DNA from: Sipunculus nudus
Lineage: Eukaryota > Annelida > Sipuncula > Golfingiida > Sipunculidae
NCBI GenBank assembly: GCA_026874595.1
Contig: CM049320.1
Location: forward strand, 1,476,001-1,540,000
Length of the DNA stretch: 64,000 bases
Reading direction: 5' to 3'
Under the pieces are notes generated by a model, which was not told the origin of the DNA, searched no databases, and saw nothing but the letters and a program-made list of their open reading frames with translations. Made by a program: the position numbers and the translations under genes. This document shows, piece after piece, positions 44,580-55,650 of this stretch. Each line of letters begins with the position of its first letter. The first letter of the stretch is position 1.

Positions 44580-45640
44580 CCGTTAGGAAATTCCACAGCC
44601 TAGGACCAGCGACACTGAATGACCCGTCAGCATGGGTCTTCTTAGAATAAATTGGGATTTGAAGATCCTTTGTAACATTAACACGATATTAAACCAGAGG
44701 GAGATGGTTTTATGTACGAAACAATCTATCAGATAACCTGGTGCCTCTCCTTTAACACATTTAAACACCAGTACAAGCACTTTGTTATGAATCCTGTATT
44801 TAATGGGAAGCCAATGCAGGTCCTTGTGACAGTATTTACCTTTATTCAGACTGATCCTGGCGGGAATATTTTGCACTACTTGCATATTGTGAATGGTGCA
44901 CTCTAGTAATCCACTAAGAATCGCATTTGCATTATCCAAATGTGATAATACTAATGGTCTTGTTGTACCCCCCCCCCCCCCCCCTCCCCAGGTGTTTTTA
45001 CAGACACAAACATTAAAACAATATCACTGTTAACATAAAGTTTGTCCCTTTTCGATTAAATAAGGATCTCCCTAGATTCAAAATATCGCATTTGGCTTTG
45101 AATGTTCATTTTTTATCTATTTGTCATCTTCAAAATGTTCCCATCCCGAAGAGAACACTCTGACACGTTTTCAGTTCTGCATGATTGTTTCCAGGAAAAT
45201 ATGCATTCCTCCACACTTTGTCGTCCGAAAAATCACATATATATCAACAGATGATGGAATTATATATGTGAGAAAAGGACCGGCGCAAGGACCTTGTGGA
45301 ACAGAAAACGTGAGGTCGTATTCCTTAGAGTGTTCGATACCTACATTTACTTTACACTCCCTTGGGGTGAGATTAGTCCTGGACCAGTTTAGTGCAGTAA
45401 TCCTAACACCAAACCGATTACTAAATACACCAAGTATGATCGACTGTGTCGAACGCTGCACTGAGGACAAAAGCTATCAATGCGGTTAGTTTCGTGTGTT
45501 CCATCGCCTAAAGTATATCATTTACTATTTTGACCAGGGCTGTTTCAGACGAATAGTTGGGTCTGTATGCAGAATGACAGTCCAATAATAGTTTATTAAT
45601 ATCCCAGTCTTCTTTGAGTTAAGAAAGAGCTTAATATAAA
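44580..45640 (-). pseudogene. LINE reverse-transcriptase fragment, decayed
   Basis: Read on the minus strand from 45640 down: HSAYRPNYSSETALVKIVND, SAAFDTVDHT (catalytic-motif A region), FGVRITALNWSRTNLTPRE, FSVPQGPCAGPF (the PQGS..GP motif) and then, after a gap, the thumb/connection part with VQNIPARI, KDLHWLPIKYRI and FKCVKGEAPGYL. This order is that of CR1/L2/Jockey-group non-LTR elements. The YADD region, where a poly-C run (about 44970-44986) lies, is missing or destroyed, and frames change several times. The overlapping plus-strand ORF at 45121-45489 is its antisense shadow. Confidence 0.8.
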
Positions 45641-47785
45641 AAAAAAGACACATGGTTACGAAGTTGGATGGCAATGTCTTGAAATGACTTGGATTTTGAT
45701 TGTGCTTAATCAGGCAGCATCAAATATGTATCATTTTGTTTAGTTATAATGATCTTTTTAATTTTTAAATTTTTTCATTACTGAGTGTTTAGTAACAAAT
45801 ATATGAATTTCATTATTTTTTATTATTCGTTTTATTACTATGTTGTCATGGTAACTGGTCAGATGGCCAAAACCATCTGACAAGAAAGTGTTGTTTATAT
45901 TACTGCCTGAACTGACCGGGGTCCATGCTGGCCAAGAAGCTATGTCATATAGCCCTACATGTTTATGGTGATAGAAACAATGCAACTATAAGTTCTCATA
46001 TACAAATGGTTTCCTATTACACTGTTGCCATAAAAACGACGCTAATTATTTATAATCATTAACCACGTATCTACAACTTTATTTTAATAAGCTCGAAAGC
46101 TTTAAATACACATTTCTACTTATGTGGATTATGTTTTGATGGAGTTTAGTCATATATATATACAGTTTTTTATCTGAAAGTCCTGGTTCCGCCTATGCGT
46201 TGCCATGGCAACGGCTCTGGGGCTTACACCCACCACCAATTGAATGACAAACATTCAGCTGATAATCCTTGCTTACAGAAAAAAAATAAGTTTAAACTGG
46301 GACCGGAGGCAATGGGGGTTTATGGTGCTCCACGGTCTAATTGGTTTCCATCACCACATATGGTTTCACTGAAGCATGTATCTGTAATTCATTTGCCAAT
46401 ACCCCTGTCCAGGCAAGGTCTTATAAACATGAATTGACAGGATTAATATTTAGTCAGCACAGTATCTGTCTGACTCAGCAATACAAATGCCAAAAACAAA
46501 ACTGGTTAAATGGTCACGGATGAATCACTGTTTAATTAAACAGGTGTTGCACTAGTCTTATCACAAATGTTCCCCTACAATCACGTATTACTTGCTGGAA
46601 ATCGTTCCCTCTGTTCAAAACCACGGTAAATACACATCATTTTTCTTTTCTCCTTATAAACCATTCAGCATATACATATGCAAGAGACTCTATAGCGACT
46701 TCACAGCGTTGTTTTCTCTTTCCAGGTCAAGCAAACGTATTCCAAATCGCATTATATTATCATATAACATAATTGCCTATAAAAAAAAATATTGATATAG
46801 ATTTTACATAAAATAAGCCCAATTCCTGGAGGAAAAACATTTTTTCTATCTATTTTTTCCACTAAATACATGAGGTTGTATGATTTGTTCAAAAACTATT
46901 GGCACATCTTTGAGCACTGTCAACTCGGCAGTGACGTCACACACTGGGAAATCTCCTGTGACTAAAAATTCTAGATCTCAGTAAAAGCACAGTATTCCTG
47001 CCTCTGTCAGTCCAAAAATGTTTAGCAGAGAATAAAAACAAGATGCATTACTAGATCTGAGTTGTTGATAAAATTAGGGCCATGATGTCACGTGTACCAG
47101 CCAATCATATCATGACAAAAGTCTGGGATCTGGATGAAATCCTCCCATCACACAACAAACGCACATGGAATAGGTTTACTTAACCTTTTGTACCACTGGG
47201 CATCACCCCAAACATTTTTGCGTCCACTGCGTACAGTTAACACCTTGAATGAAACAAGGCCATCTCCAGGAATCATGGCAAGTGCAAGTGTAACCATGCT
47301 GAGTTTTCCACTGTGAAACAATATAATGATTTTAAGCCCATTACGGACAAGATATTTTTTAAATGCCAGTACAGGTTGTAATATTTTCCACTGTTCATGG
47401 AACTATGTACCTGTACATCTGTCAGACGTGAACATCAGATCTATACGTCTTGCAAAAATGTCTGTACTGAACGAAACGGTGTTATATTGCTTTATTTGTA
47501 AATGTGATGGCTAAATTACTCTTAGCTAAAATGGCGATGCTTATGTCCAATATTTTATATAGTGCACATAACATCAGTTCTGGCAGAGATATGATATTTA
47601 TAACAAACACACAACTAAACTTTAGGAAATGCGTGCAAACTCATTTTTATATATTACTACTGTAACATATATCACATATATCTTCTAAGTTCTATAACTT
47701 ATCCCACTATCAGTATCCCACTAATAATCTATTTTATTTTAACTTTTAGAATAAAAGAAAGAGCCAACATTCCTCAGCTTAAATA
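45641..47785. other. Non-coding stretch
   Basis: AT-rich with many short ORFs but no supported exon. It could be intron or upstream region of the PAN/lectin gene to the right. Confidence 0.45.
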
Positions 47786-47789
47786 TTGA

Positions 47790-47836
47790 TCTCCCCAACC
47801 CCGGGAAAAGCCCGGTATACCGGGTTTACTAGCTAG
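47790..47836 (+). mobile_element. Candidate Helitron 3' terminus
   Basis: The palindrome CCCGGTATACCGGG (47811-47824), preceded by CCCCGGG, lies 8 bases upstream of CTAG (47833-47836), which is followed by T. Helitrons end in a GC-rich hairpin shortly before CTRR and insert between A and T. The 5' end (TC) could not be located. Confidence 0.45.
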
Positions 47837-48905
47837 TGTATAAATAAATACGTGGTATTAGATTTTTTTTCAAAGCAAATTACATATTCATGGGTGGTTT
47901 TGTTGCAAGAAATTCAGGGAATAAGTTATAATGTATTACCACGCGCATGTGGAATATAAACGAGACAGGCTGGCTTGAAATTCAACAGTTTTTTTTTAAT
48001 TTGACAGTGGAGTTAAATGGAAACGACCAGTGATTATATTACATAGATTGAAACATATATTTCATGAACTGCATACTGTAGGTATCAGGTGTTAAGCCAT
48101 GTTCCTGACAGTTCAACGCTAAAATATTTTGGTTCTTGACAGAGGATTCATTGCTGAAAATGAGCTCAAACCTATTTTTGTCATTCCGGATTTTTATATT
48201 AGTGACATATGCTTTTCTGATCTCATTACAATTTAACGTTTATAAAAAAACATGTTTTACGGTTCAATTGCAGTTTTGTTGAAGACAAAAGTCTCAGAGA
48301 ACCAGGTCGCCTTGACTTCCTAAATTTTCAAAAGAAACACTATATATTTCCAACGTTATGATAATATCAACCGACTAAAGTACATTTTCGGATATAATTA
48401 ATTGGCAAAGGACATTTTTCTAGTCAAAATAGCCTGAAGATGAGTTGTAGCGGACCCTTGAGATTTCCCACGATACTCGTCTATGATAGGAGTTTGGTCT
48501 TTTTTTATGCTTCGACTCTGGGTATTTTGCCTAAACATGTATTGGTGTCCCGATCAACATAGTACAATAAAAAAATTGATCTTACTTCTGGCTCGTGCTT
48601 TCAGGCATGGTTTCAATTGGCGTCGCTTAAGTGACCTAACGGTGAAACATTCTTATCGCCTAAAATTAACCCGCAAAACAGAATTTCGTATTCAGCACTA
48701 ACTTAGCAACCGAATAAATGTATTGACAAACTTTAATGAATTATCCTGCATGGCCCCTCTATAAACGAGAACCATTTTGAAGTATCCGTAAGGCCTGTCT
48801 TCTTGTTTATAAAACACTGCGACGAATACACTATATCACTATATCGCTAAAAGATATTAGTTTTCTGAGTGAGGGTAAACTATTGCTGCAAGTATTGCTG
48901 CCAGC
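47837..48905. other. Non-coding stretch
   Basis: AT-rich; no exon or structured repeat recognised. Confidence 0.4.
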
Positions 48906-48973
48906 ATGAAAACTGCCACTTATAGTCTTTTATAGTCTTTTATTCTGTATGTATTGGTCTCTCCCACCAATAC

Positions 48974-49225
48974 ATGGCAAGCGATCATTTCCATCACTTG
49001 CCTTCCTTGGCTGGTAAATGCTTAGATCTTGGTGGTATTTATCAGATAAAGGTCTCAACTGCTACTGCGTGCGCCATTATTTGCGCGAGTTTTGACAACT
49101 GTGAAAGTTTTAATGTGGAGCGCATTTCGGAAGCACAGAACTTCTTATGCATTATATTTGACGTCACCTCATATGGAAACGCCGGCTCCATGCAGCTCAG
49201 ACCAGACTGCACGTATTATGAATCG
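48974..49225 (+). CDS. Exon encoding a PAN/apple-like domain
   Basis: The frame is open from upstream and ends at a consensus donor (ATCG|GTAAGT, 49226) in phase 0. It encodes GKCLDLGGIYQIKVSTATAC, then AIICASFDNCESFNVE, FLCIIFD and RPDCTYYES. The Cys pattern with C...C....C.SF(N), a later C.(I/L)F and final DCTYYE is what I know from invertebrate PAN/apple exons; these modules bind protein or carbohydrate in secreted and receptor proteins. No acceptor fits phase 0 near the ATG shown, so the 5' border is uncertain. Its phase matches the exons at 60246 and 62481, suggesting one gene. Confidence 0.6.
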
Positions 49226-49915
49226 GTAAGTCTTTAGAACAATTTCATTTAAATACTTTGCACAAACAATGATAGTTTTTATGGAATATATATGTAGATA
49301 TGTCTTCTATGTAGATATGTTCCCGTATTTTTTTTGCAGTTGAGAACGGAAACTAATTCATTTTTATGGATAGTTATTTGAACTCAAGGAATATGGTTGT
49401 GTGATTTGCTTTTTGGTATTAGAACTGCTTTAAACTTTTGGAGATGCAGCATGATTGCTGTTTGATATAAGTATACAACATTGGTCATATCTCGGTGTTT
49501 TAAACTGGATCCCCCGCCGCGATTATTGGCACAGGCACTCTATATTGGGACCAACTGGTCATAAGCTGTTTCTCTTTTTCACATCTGTCTTCTATGGCGA
49601 TGGGAAATACTCTCTAACGGGCGAAATCAAGGTTAGTCAAATCACAAAATAAACGGAAGTAATATGATGAACCATTTAAATGTCTCGTGCTTCGTGTAAA
49701 ACCGTTATATCTTGTTGTACAAAGTTTTTTTGTCTGTATGCAAATGAAATCAACGTACATCCCCTGCATCTTCGTTTACATGACTGGGTATTGATATATA
49801 TGACAGAGCGGAAGACTTGTTTGCTGTTTGATCACCCTTTGATTAAATGAAGTGAATAACTATTATTATTGCTGGGGTTTACTCATTATTTCGACGGACG
49901 ACCTGGGACTTACAG
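49226..49915. other. Probable intron
   Basis: Begins with the donor after the PAN exon. A block at ~49500-49629 ends in AAG|GTTAGT but has no recognisable domain. Confidence 0.4.
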
Positions 49916-50087
49916 GTTTGATTGTGTTCGCATTGTGGCTGCCCCCATGAGCGGCTTCGAGAAAATGGGAGAAATAAAACTTCAGGGTTCATTAAGGGGG
50001 CGGACGTGCGACACGAAATTTCCCCGATGGCACGGTCCAGGCGGAAATCTATCTGCGGAGAGATTGGTAGCAACAGGAAATTTTAAA
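49916..50087 (+). CDS. Exon-like block, unknown domain
   Basis: Starts after acceptor ACTTACAG (to 49915) and ends before GTTAGT. It encodes FDCVRIVAAPMSGFEKMGEI, KLQGSLRGRTCDTKFPRW and GPGGNLSAERLVATGNFK. I do not recognise the domain. Its 5' phase does not follow directly from the PAN exon, so it may belong to a separate or decayed unit. Its main interest is that a second version at 36035-37650 has its middle expanded into the 34-bp minisatellite. Confidence 0.4.
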
Positions 50088-50367
50088 GTTAGTAGCAGCT
50101 TGAGGCTATTTTTTACCAAATCAAATCCAAAAATTACATTTAGGATATAATGAAAAAGTAAAAATAAAAATAATAATTACAATACTAATAATAATTATAA
50201 TTATGTTTATTATTATTGAGCTGAACAGTATTGGTGGTGGTATTAATCAATTCAGGAAGTAACAGAAATATTACATCATTGCTGGTCGGCCAGTTGATCA
50301 AGGGATCATGTAAAGACCAGACCTCGTTAAAAGCTCATGATAAGTGTGATACATACAGTATTTATAC

Positions 50368-50564
50368 TGTGGTTTACAATGGTTTATGAATCTTGCCTAA
50401 AGTAATGCTGTTGGGGTAGAGGCAGTTACAAACTGGGGGCCAAGCCCTAAACAGGGGCTCGGCATACCCTCTCGTTTATAGCTAAAATAAAGAATCTTTA
50501 ACATCAACTCAGAGACTTGTAAGTTTGTCACCAATGCATCCTGGACCAGGTTATAATCTCTACA
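50368..50564 (+). repeat. LTR-like repeat copy A
   Basis: TGTGGTTTACAATGG ... AATCTCTACA, 197 bp. It has TG/CA ends, an AATAAAGAAT polyadenylation-like signal near 50488 and an AAGCCCT/AGGGGCT hairpin. It is ~95% like 55443-55650. TGGCGAGCATG begins two bases after CTACA and could be a primer site, so internal retroelement sequence may follow (50565-51010 includes QRKQLQDASTAIRSKGAI); this is uncertain. Confidence 0.6.
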
Positions 50565-51350
50565 CTGGCGAGCATGCCTCTTATCGTACCTGGAATCAAA
50601 TGCAGTAAGTCAAAATATACCTTAGAAGCATACCTGCAATAATTGAGTAATATTCATTTAGAATGTTCGTGCATCAGTACCTAAGCAGCTCCAGTGTAGG
50701 CCTGTTGTGATCCATCCCGGAAGAAGCTTACCTGCTGATGTACCCTTAAGAATATAACCAAACAATAACATAGATCTGATCAGTGGCTATGGTTTTTAAC
50801 TAAATATCAAGAGCACTAGTAAAAAGTCACTGGGTAAAGAAGAAACTAGTGATGTCGCTGACGCCAATTTACAAGAGAAGAGCTCGATGCTTGTGACCCC
50901 GCCGCTCATATGCCTCATTGAACACAGGTCAGAGGAAACAACTCCAGGACGCCTCAACAGCTATCAGGAGCAAGGGAGCCATTCCAAGCCATGCAGCAGA
51001 ACAGAATAACTATGGCATCAATAGACTGAATATGCATTTTATATATTCTTTTGATAGGAATACTAAAAATTTTAAAATAATATGGCAGTTAAATGTTGTT
51101 AAAAAATGTTGGAGTTATAAGAATATTCCAAAATATATGCAACTGGTTTATCTTTGATAGAATTAGCTAGTATTTTAACCTTGTAAACTTATATCTGTCA
51201 GGTGTGTATATATTGGCATGCAGTGCAGTTCAGGATGCAAGTTGTACCTTAAAACTTACATACATTCTTGGTTTAAAGTCACACCTTTTATGGTAAATCT
51301 TAGCTTTATTAAGAAAGTGCTTCATAATGAACTAAGTAAAGGAGTGAACC
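50565..51350. other. No clear gene; possible retroelement interior
   Basis: Follows LTR-like copy A. One 79-codon ORF (50918-51157) lacks a domain signature. Confidence 0.35.
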
Positions 51351-51354
51351 CACC

Positions 51355-51705
51355 AAAGCCGACACGCGTCCCGACACGTCTTCTCGACACGCTTTACGAC
51401 ACAGATGACGTCCAGTGTGTCGCGACGTCCGCCTGTGTCGTGGCAGTGGACCAGCTCACACGACACATCGTGGAGAAGCACACGACACAAGTAGCGTGTC
51501 GGCTTTGCATCGCGGGCCTTGCGACACGATCGAACATGTTCGATTTGTCGTGCGATGAAAACGCGTGTCGGGTTGCGTCGGTTTCTTCTCGACACAACTC
51601 GACACGGATCGTGCAGTAGAACTGGACGTGCGACGCACTTTTCACGGCACATACCGACACGCAGCACTACGTGGAGTGAGTGGGTCAATGTCAAGGTCAC
51701 TTCCA
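51355..51705. repeat. CGACAC-rich imperfect palindrome (foldback)
   Basis: GC-rich block in AT-rich surroundings with about 20 copies of CGACAC/GTGTCG on both strands. The centre CGAACATGTTCG (~51531-51542) is a perfect palindrome. Matching parts lie outward on both sides: ACGTCCAGT near 51408 is answered by ACTGGACGT near 51620, and GACACG runs by CGTGTC runs. The arms are ~160 bp each and could fold into a long hairpin. Overlapping ORFs on both strands (up to 152 codons) are Arg/Cys/Thr/Val-rich artefacts of the motif. Confidence 0.65.
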
Positions 51706-54190
51706 GCCAATCAGGAGACAATTTTCTGTTGTCTTGCCTAGGACTGGGTATCGGTCCGTCTATATAGGTACAATACGTATTGTGATACACTCAATTCAAT
51801 ATCCGATATGTATTGACGATAAGCTCCATTTTTCTCTGTATATCATTTCTGCATAAAAGTTCTGAATATATAATGTTTCTTAATTTTTTAAATTAACAGC
51901 ATATTCACTATATTCTGCATTTATCCTTTATATTGAATAAATAAAAAACACCAAATATGTCAATAAAAAAAACTGATAAAAAAGCTTTATTTTATGTATC
52001 AGGTCCTTTAAAAAAACACAAACCTGAGCAAAACCGCAGGGGCTGCTCTTCCTCTTTAGGGTGGATATAATCTCATACCACGGGATGAGCCAAGTTTGTC
52101 GTTTGATAGAAGGCTTGAAATACGTAATATGTGGAGTACAAACTTTTCCAGACCCCGTTGCCTTAACCTCATTTACTGGATAGACTACTAAAAATTAAAA
52201 CAACGATCTTGTTTAAGCCCTTTGCACTCCCCCTTTCCCACCATTAATTTATATTCGGTCTGGGAAATCATACGCTTTTTCCATGTCATTATAGTATACA
52301 GTTGTTGAACATTTACCCCTCCCTCAAGGCATTGATCATTCAAAGAATATTAGTCAAACGGAGCTTTGGCCGGTGTATAAGCACCTGGGGAAATTGTTGT
52401 GCTAACACTTGATTCAAGTAAAGGTAAAATGGTGAAATTATAAACCCATATACATGCCCTACTGTGATCACAAAATTAAAAAATAAATAAATTTTTAATT
52501 GAATGGTAGCAACATGTAATATAAAGTATCGATGTCATCGACGTCAGGAACGCCAGTAATCATTGGCCTCATGGTTGGGGGGGGGGGGGGGGGAGGGAGG
52601 CGGCAGCATGTTCCCCTCCCTTTTTAGGGAAATGGACCAAGTATAACGGGGACAAAGTTTCATGTGCCCCCTTCTCTTTTTAGGAGAATAAAACGCGTAC
52701 TTTTGTACTTAACGATTTCGAGATCATATTTTCAGTTTCTTGTTTCTTAATATTTATTTCAATTCTCCTTCAATTGGGCATCTCATAACAAGAAATTTAG
52801 AATACCGTAAATTAATGAAATAATGAAATAATGAAAACTAAGCAAAAATAACTTTTATTCTCAAATTATACATACCGTATTATGTGTTGGAAAATGATAT
52901 TGAGAAAGTTTTTTTTATATTCTGGCTGGTGGCTATACTGTCCTCATTATCATATAAAGGGTTCACCCTTTAAGTCACAGAGTAATGTGATCCGTTAACA
53001 GGATGTTTTCCGGCTTATATTGCTGGTACGCTGAAGTTTGGTAGTCAAGTGAGACAGATATTTATGGTTAACTCCTCCTTTCTTAAAAAAAAATAATCTT
53101 GAGATAATTAACTGCATGGTCGTTATTTTGATTATATATATCAATGTTAAGCACATATATATAACTTGAATGCATGTGCATCTGAGGAATTTGGATGCAT
53201 CACTAAGCTAACATATATACTAGTATGTCTTATTTGCAAGATGCTCTTTGAAATAACGAGGTATAAGTCTTAAGTCGAGGTAGTGCCCGGTTGCGACTTG
53301 ATCAATCTCAGTTCATGATATCAGTTATTCTTTTATTAGAAAACAGTTGAAAATGTTGCTTATTTTGTCTTATGAATGTTCGGCATGGTGATCTAACAGA
53401 GATACGTAAGATATACATGCGCATTTGTTATAATAATTGTCATATTCATGTTTATATTGAAGACGTGCTTTCTAGGTGGTAGCCAGCACAGACATGTATG
53501 GCCAACACATAAAATCTACAAGCATGTTGCATCAGTTGTGAACATCCATTATAGAAGAAACGCACTATATTACTGTGAATAAGCGTAATCAATTGACACA
53601 TACATTCCTTGATACACGTGTTACATACTATACGTGTTATATCCTAGTTTTCAAAATGTTCATATGTATTTTAACATTTTAAGTTTATCCTTCATTGTGT
53701 GTATTAACGTGTTACACATTTTTGAATAAGATAATATCAGTAGCTTAGAGCTGAACGGTGTGACAATGGTTATATAATTCAACCAATATAAGTCTTACCG
53801 TTGACAGTGACAAGTTGTACACTACAGCTTCAGTTCAACAGCTATATATTTTTATGTAATGTAGGGACGGACCATGCTTTTGAACATCCCATACATGTTA
53901 GCAGAAGTTGCAAATTTCATTAATTCCCATCATGTTTTTTCTTTATTTATCTTTTTTGTTTTACTTTGTTAAGTGTGATGAAGATAGGAAACTGTTCAAG
54001 TATCCTGTACACGTCTTATTAATAGTCTGAAAATGTAACACCTGGTCTATGAGAGTCTTAACCGACCAGGGTAACAGTTATATCTTTTTATATATATATG
54101 CATGTGTTTAACAAGTAATTCACATTGTCATGGATGTACTGTTCCTCTAGTATACTATAGTATATGTCTTCACATATATTTACCTAGAAA
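51706..54190. other. Non-coding stretch
   Basis: AT-rich, with a G run at 52577-52593 in a GC-rich repeat scrap (GGGAGGGAGGCGGCAGC). I see no exon. Confidence 0.45.
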
Positions 54191-54665
54191 GGATGGATCA
54201 GAAATGAGCGGCTTGTATGGTGTTGGCACAGAATAGAATTATTGGTGTCACTTGCGTACCTGTTAAAGACGGATCAGAAATGAGCGTCTGGTATGTTTTG
54301 TCAGTACAAATCTGCCTATTCAGTGGTATAGGACAAAATTAGTAAAGTGTTACACTGCTATATATTACCTGGTAAGGACAGATCAGAAATGAGCGACTGG
54401 TATAGTATTTTTTTTGGTAATATTCTCTCAGTGTCAACCTGCCTGTTCGGTGGCACAAAACAGAGTTTTAAGTGTATCACTGGCATACCTGTTGAAGATG
54501 GATCAGAAATGAGCGTCTAGTATGGTATTAGGCAATTTTGTTTCTAAGTTTTGTCAGTGTGAACTGGCCCTGATCAGTGATATATTACAGAATAAGGGAA
54601 GAGTTACACTGTCATTTGTTTACCTAATAAGGAAGGGTCTGAAATGAGCGTCTGGTATGGTATTT
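54190..54665. repeat. Degenerate tandem repeat with GATCAGAAATGAGCG core
   Basis: Five units, each with TACCT, AAGGA, then GGATCAGAAATGAGCG and (T/A)CTGGTATGG. The ATGAGCG cores lie at 54204, 54280, 54389, 54509 and 54644 (spacing 76, 109, 120, 135). The parts between carry CAGTGTGAACTG-like and TTACACTG-like pieces. Non-coding. Confidence 0.8.
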
Positions 54666-55442
54666 GGCATTTTTTTATCTTATTTTGGTCAATGGGATCA
54701 TATTTGGGTGTCTTAAGTATTCCTGTGTGAATATGGGACAGACAGAGGTATAAACACCCGTAAGGATATTCATGGGTGTATTATGATGTCGTTTTGAGCT
54801 TAAATGACAGGTTGCAAGTGGATATGTGCAAACGTTATTAGATTATCGAGTATATAGAATGTATTGACGCTTAATGAGTGCAAGAGGTCACATAAATATG
54901 AAATACTCCCACCTAATGTGCTACTTGTCTTATATATTTGAATCATACAATATGAATGTGTACATTTCCCCAGATGTCCCCACATCAATTTTTCTTTTTC
55001 AAAATGCTAACGAATTTGTTACAGTAAACATCATTCTTAATGTCTGAGATTCACCTTTTACTCACTGTGCACAGATAGATATGTTGGAATAATTGTACTG
55101 GTATTCATGACTATTTTATGTAGAAAATTTTAATTTTGTTTAAAAATTCCAATTTTTATGGGAAAGGGGAAGAGTGTCATGTACTAAGGCCACTCTATTA
55201 CTACAATTCTCACTCTCTGTATTTCATCATTATTATATATTATGTAAGTTGCAGGTGTTTAAGTTAATTGGGACTTTGTGTATTCAAATGTCAGAGCTGA
55301 GTAGCCAGGTATTTACATAATGACTGTAATTGCTTAGCCTTGATTACATGGCAACTCTATTCAGTCTAATTGCACTTTCATTCAGCTCCTATGCACACCT
55401 TTCTTTAATTGTATCTGTTGTGACACGTCAGGGAAATCTGTG
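54666..55442. other. Non-coding stretch
   Basis: No gene or structured repeat recognised. Confidence 0.4.
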
Positions 55443-55650
55443 TGTGGTTTACTAATGGTTTACAATGGTTTATGAATATTGCCTAACGTAATGCTGTTGG
55501 GGTAGAGGCAGTTACAAACTGGGGGCCAAGCCCTAAACAGGGGCTCGGCAAACCCTCTCCTTTATAGCTAAAATAAAGAATCTTTTACATCAACTCAGAG
55601 ACTTGTAGGTTTGTCACCAATGCATCCTGGACCAGGTTATAATCTCTACA
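55443..55650 (+). repeat. LTR-like repeat copy B (solo)
   Basis: Same family as 50368-50564: TGTGG start, AATAAAGAAT, CTCTACA end. It carries an extra short duplication near the start (TGGTTTACTAATGGTTTACA). It lacks the TGGCGAGC sequence after the end, so it looks like a solo LTR. No clear target duplication is visible. Confidence 0.6.

Noticed and set aside
45121-45489. Plus-strand 122-codon ORF that looked like a Cys-rich extracellular exon
   Set aside because: It is antisense to a LINE reverse transcriptase with clear motifs (SAAFDTVDHT, FSVPQGP) on the minus strand.
51332-51790. 152-codon minus-strand ORF
   Set aside because: Overlaps four other ORFs on both strands and is explained by the CGACAC-rich palindrome.
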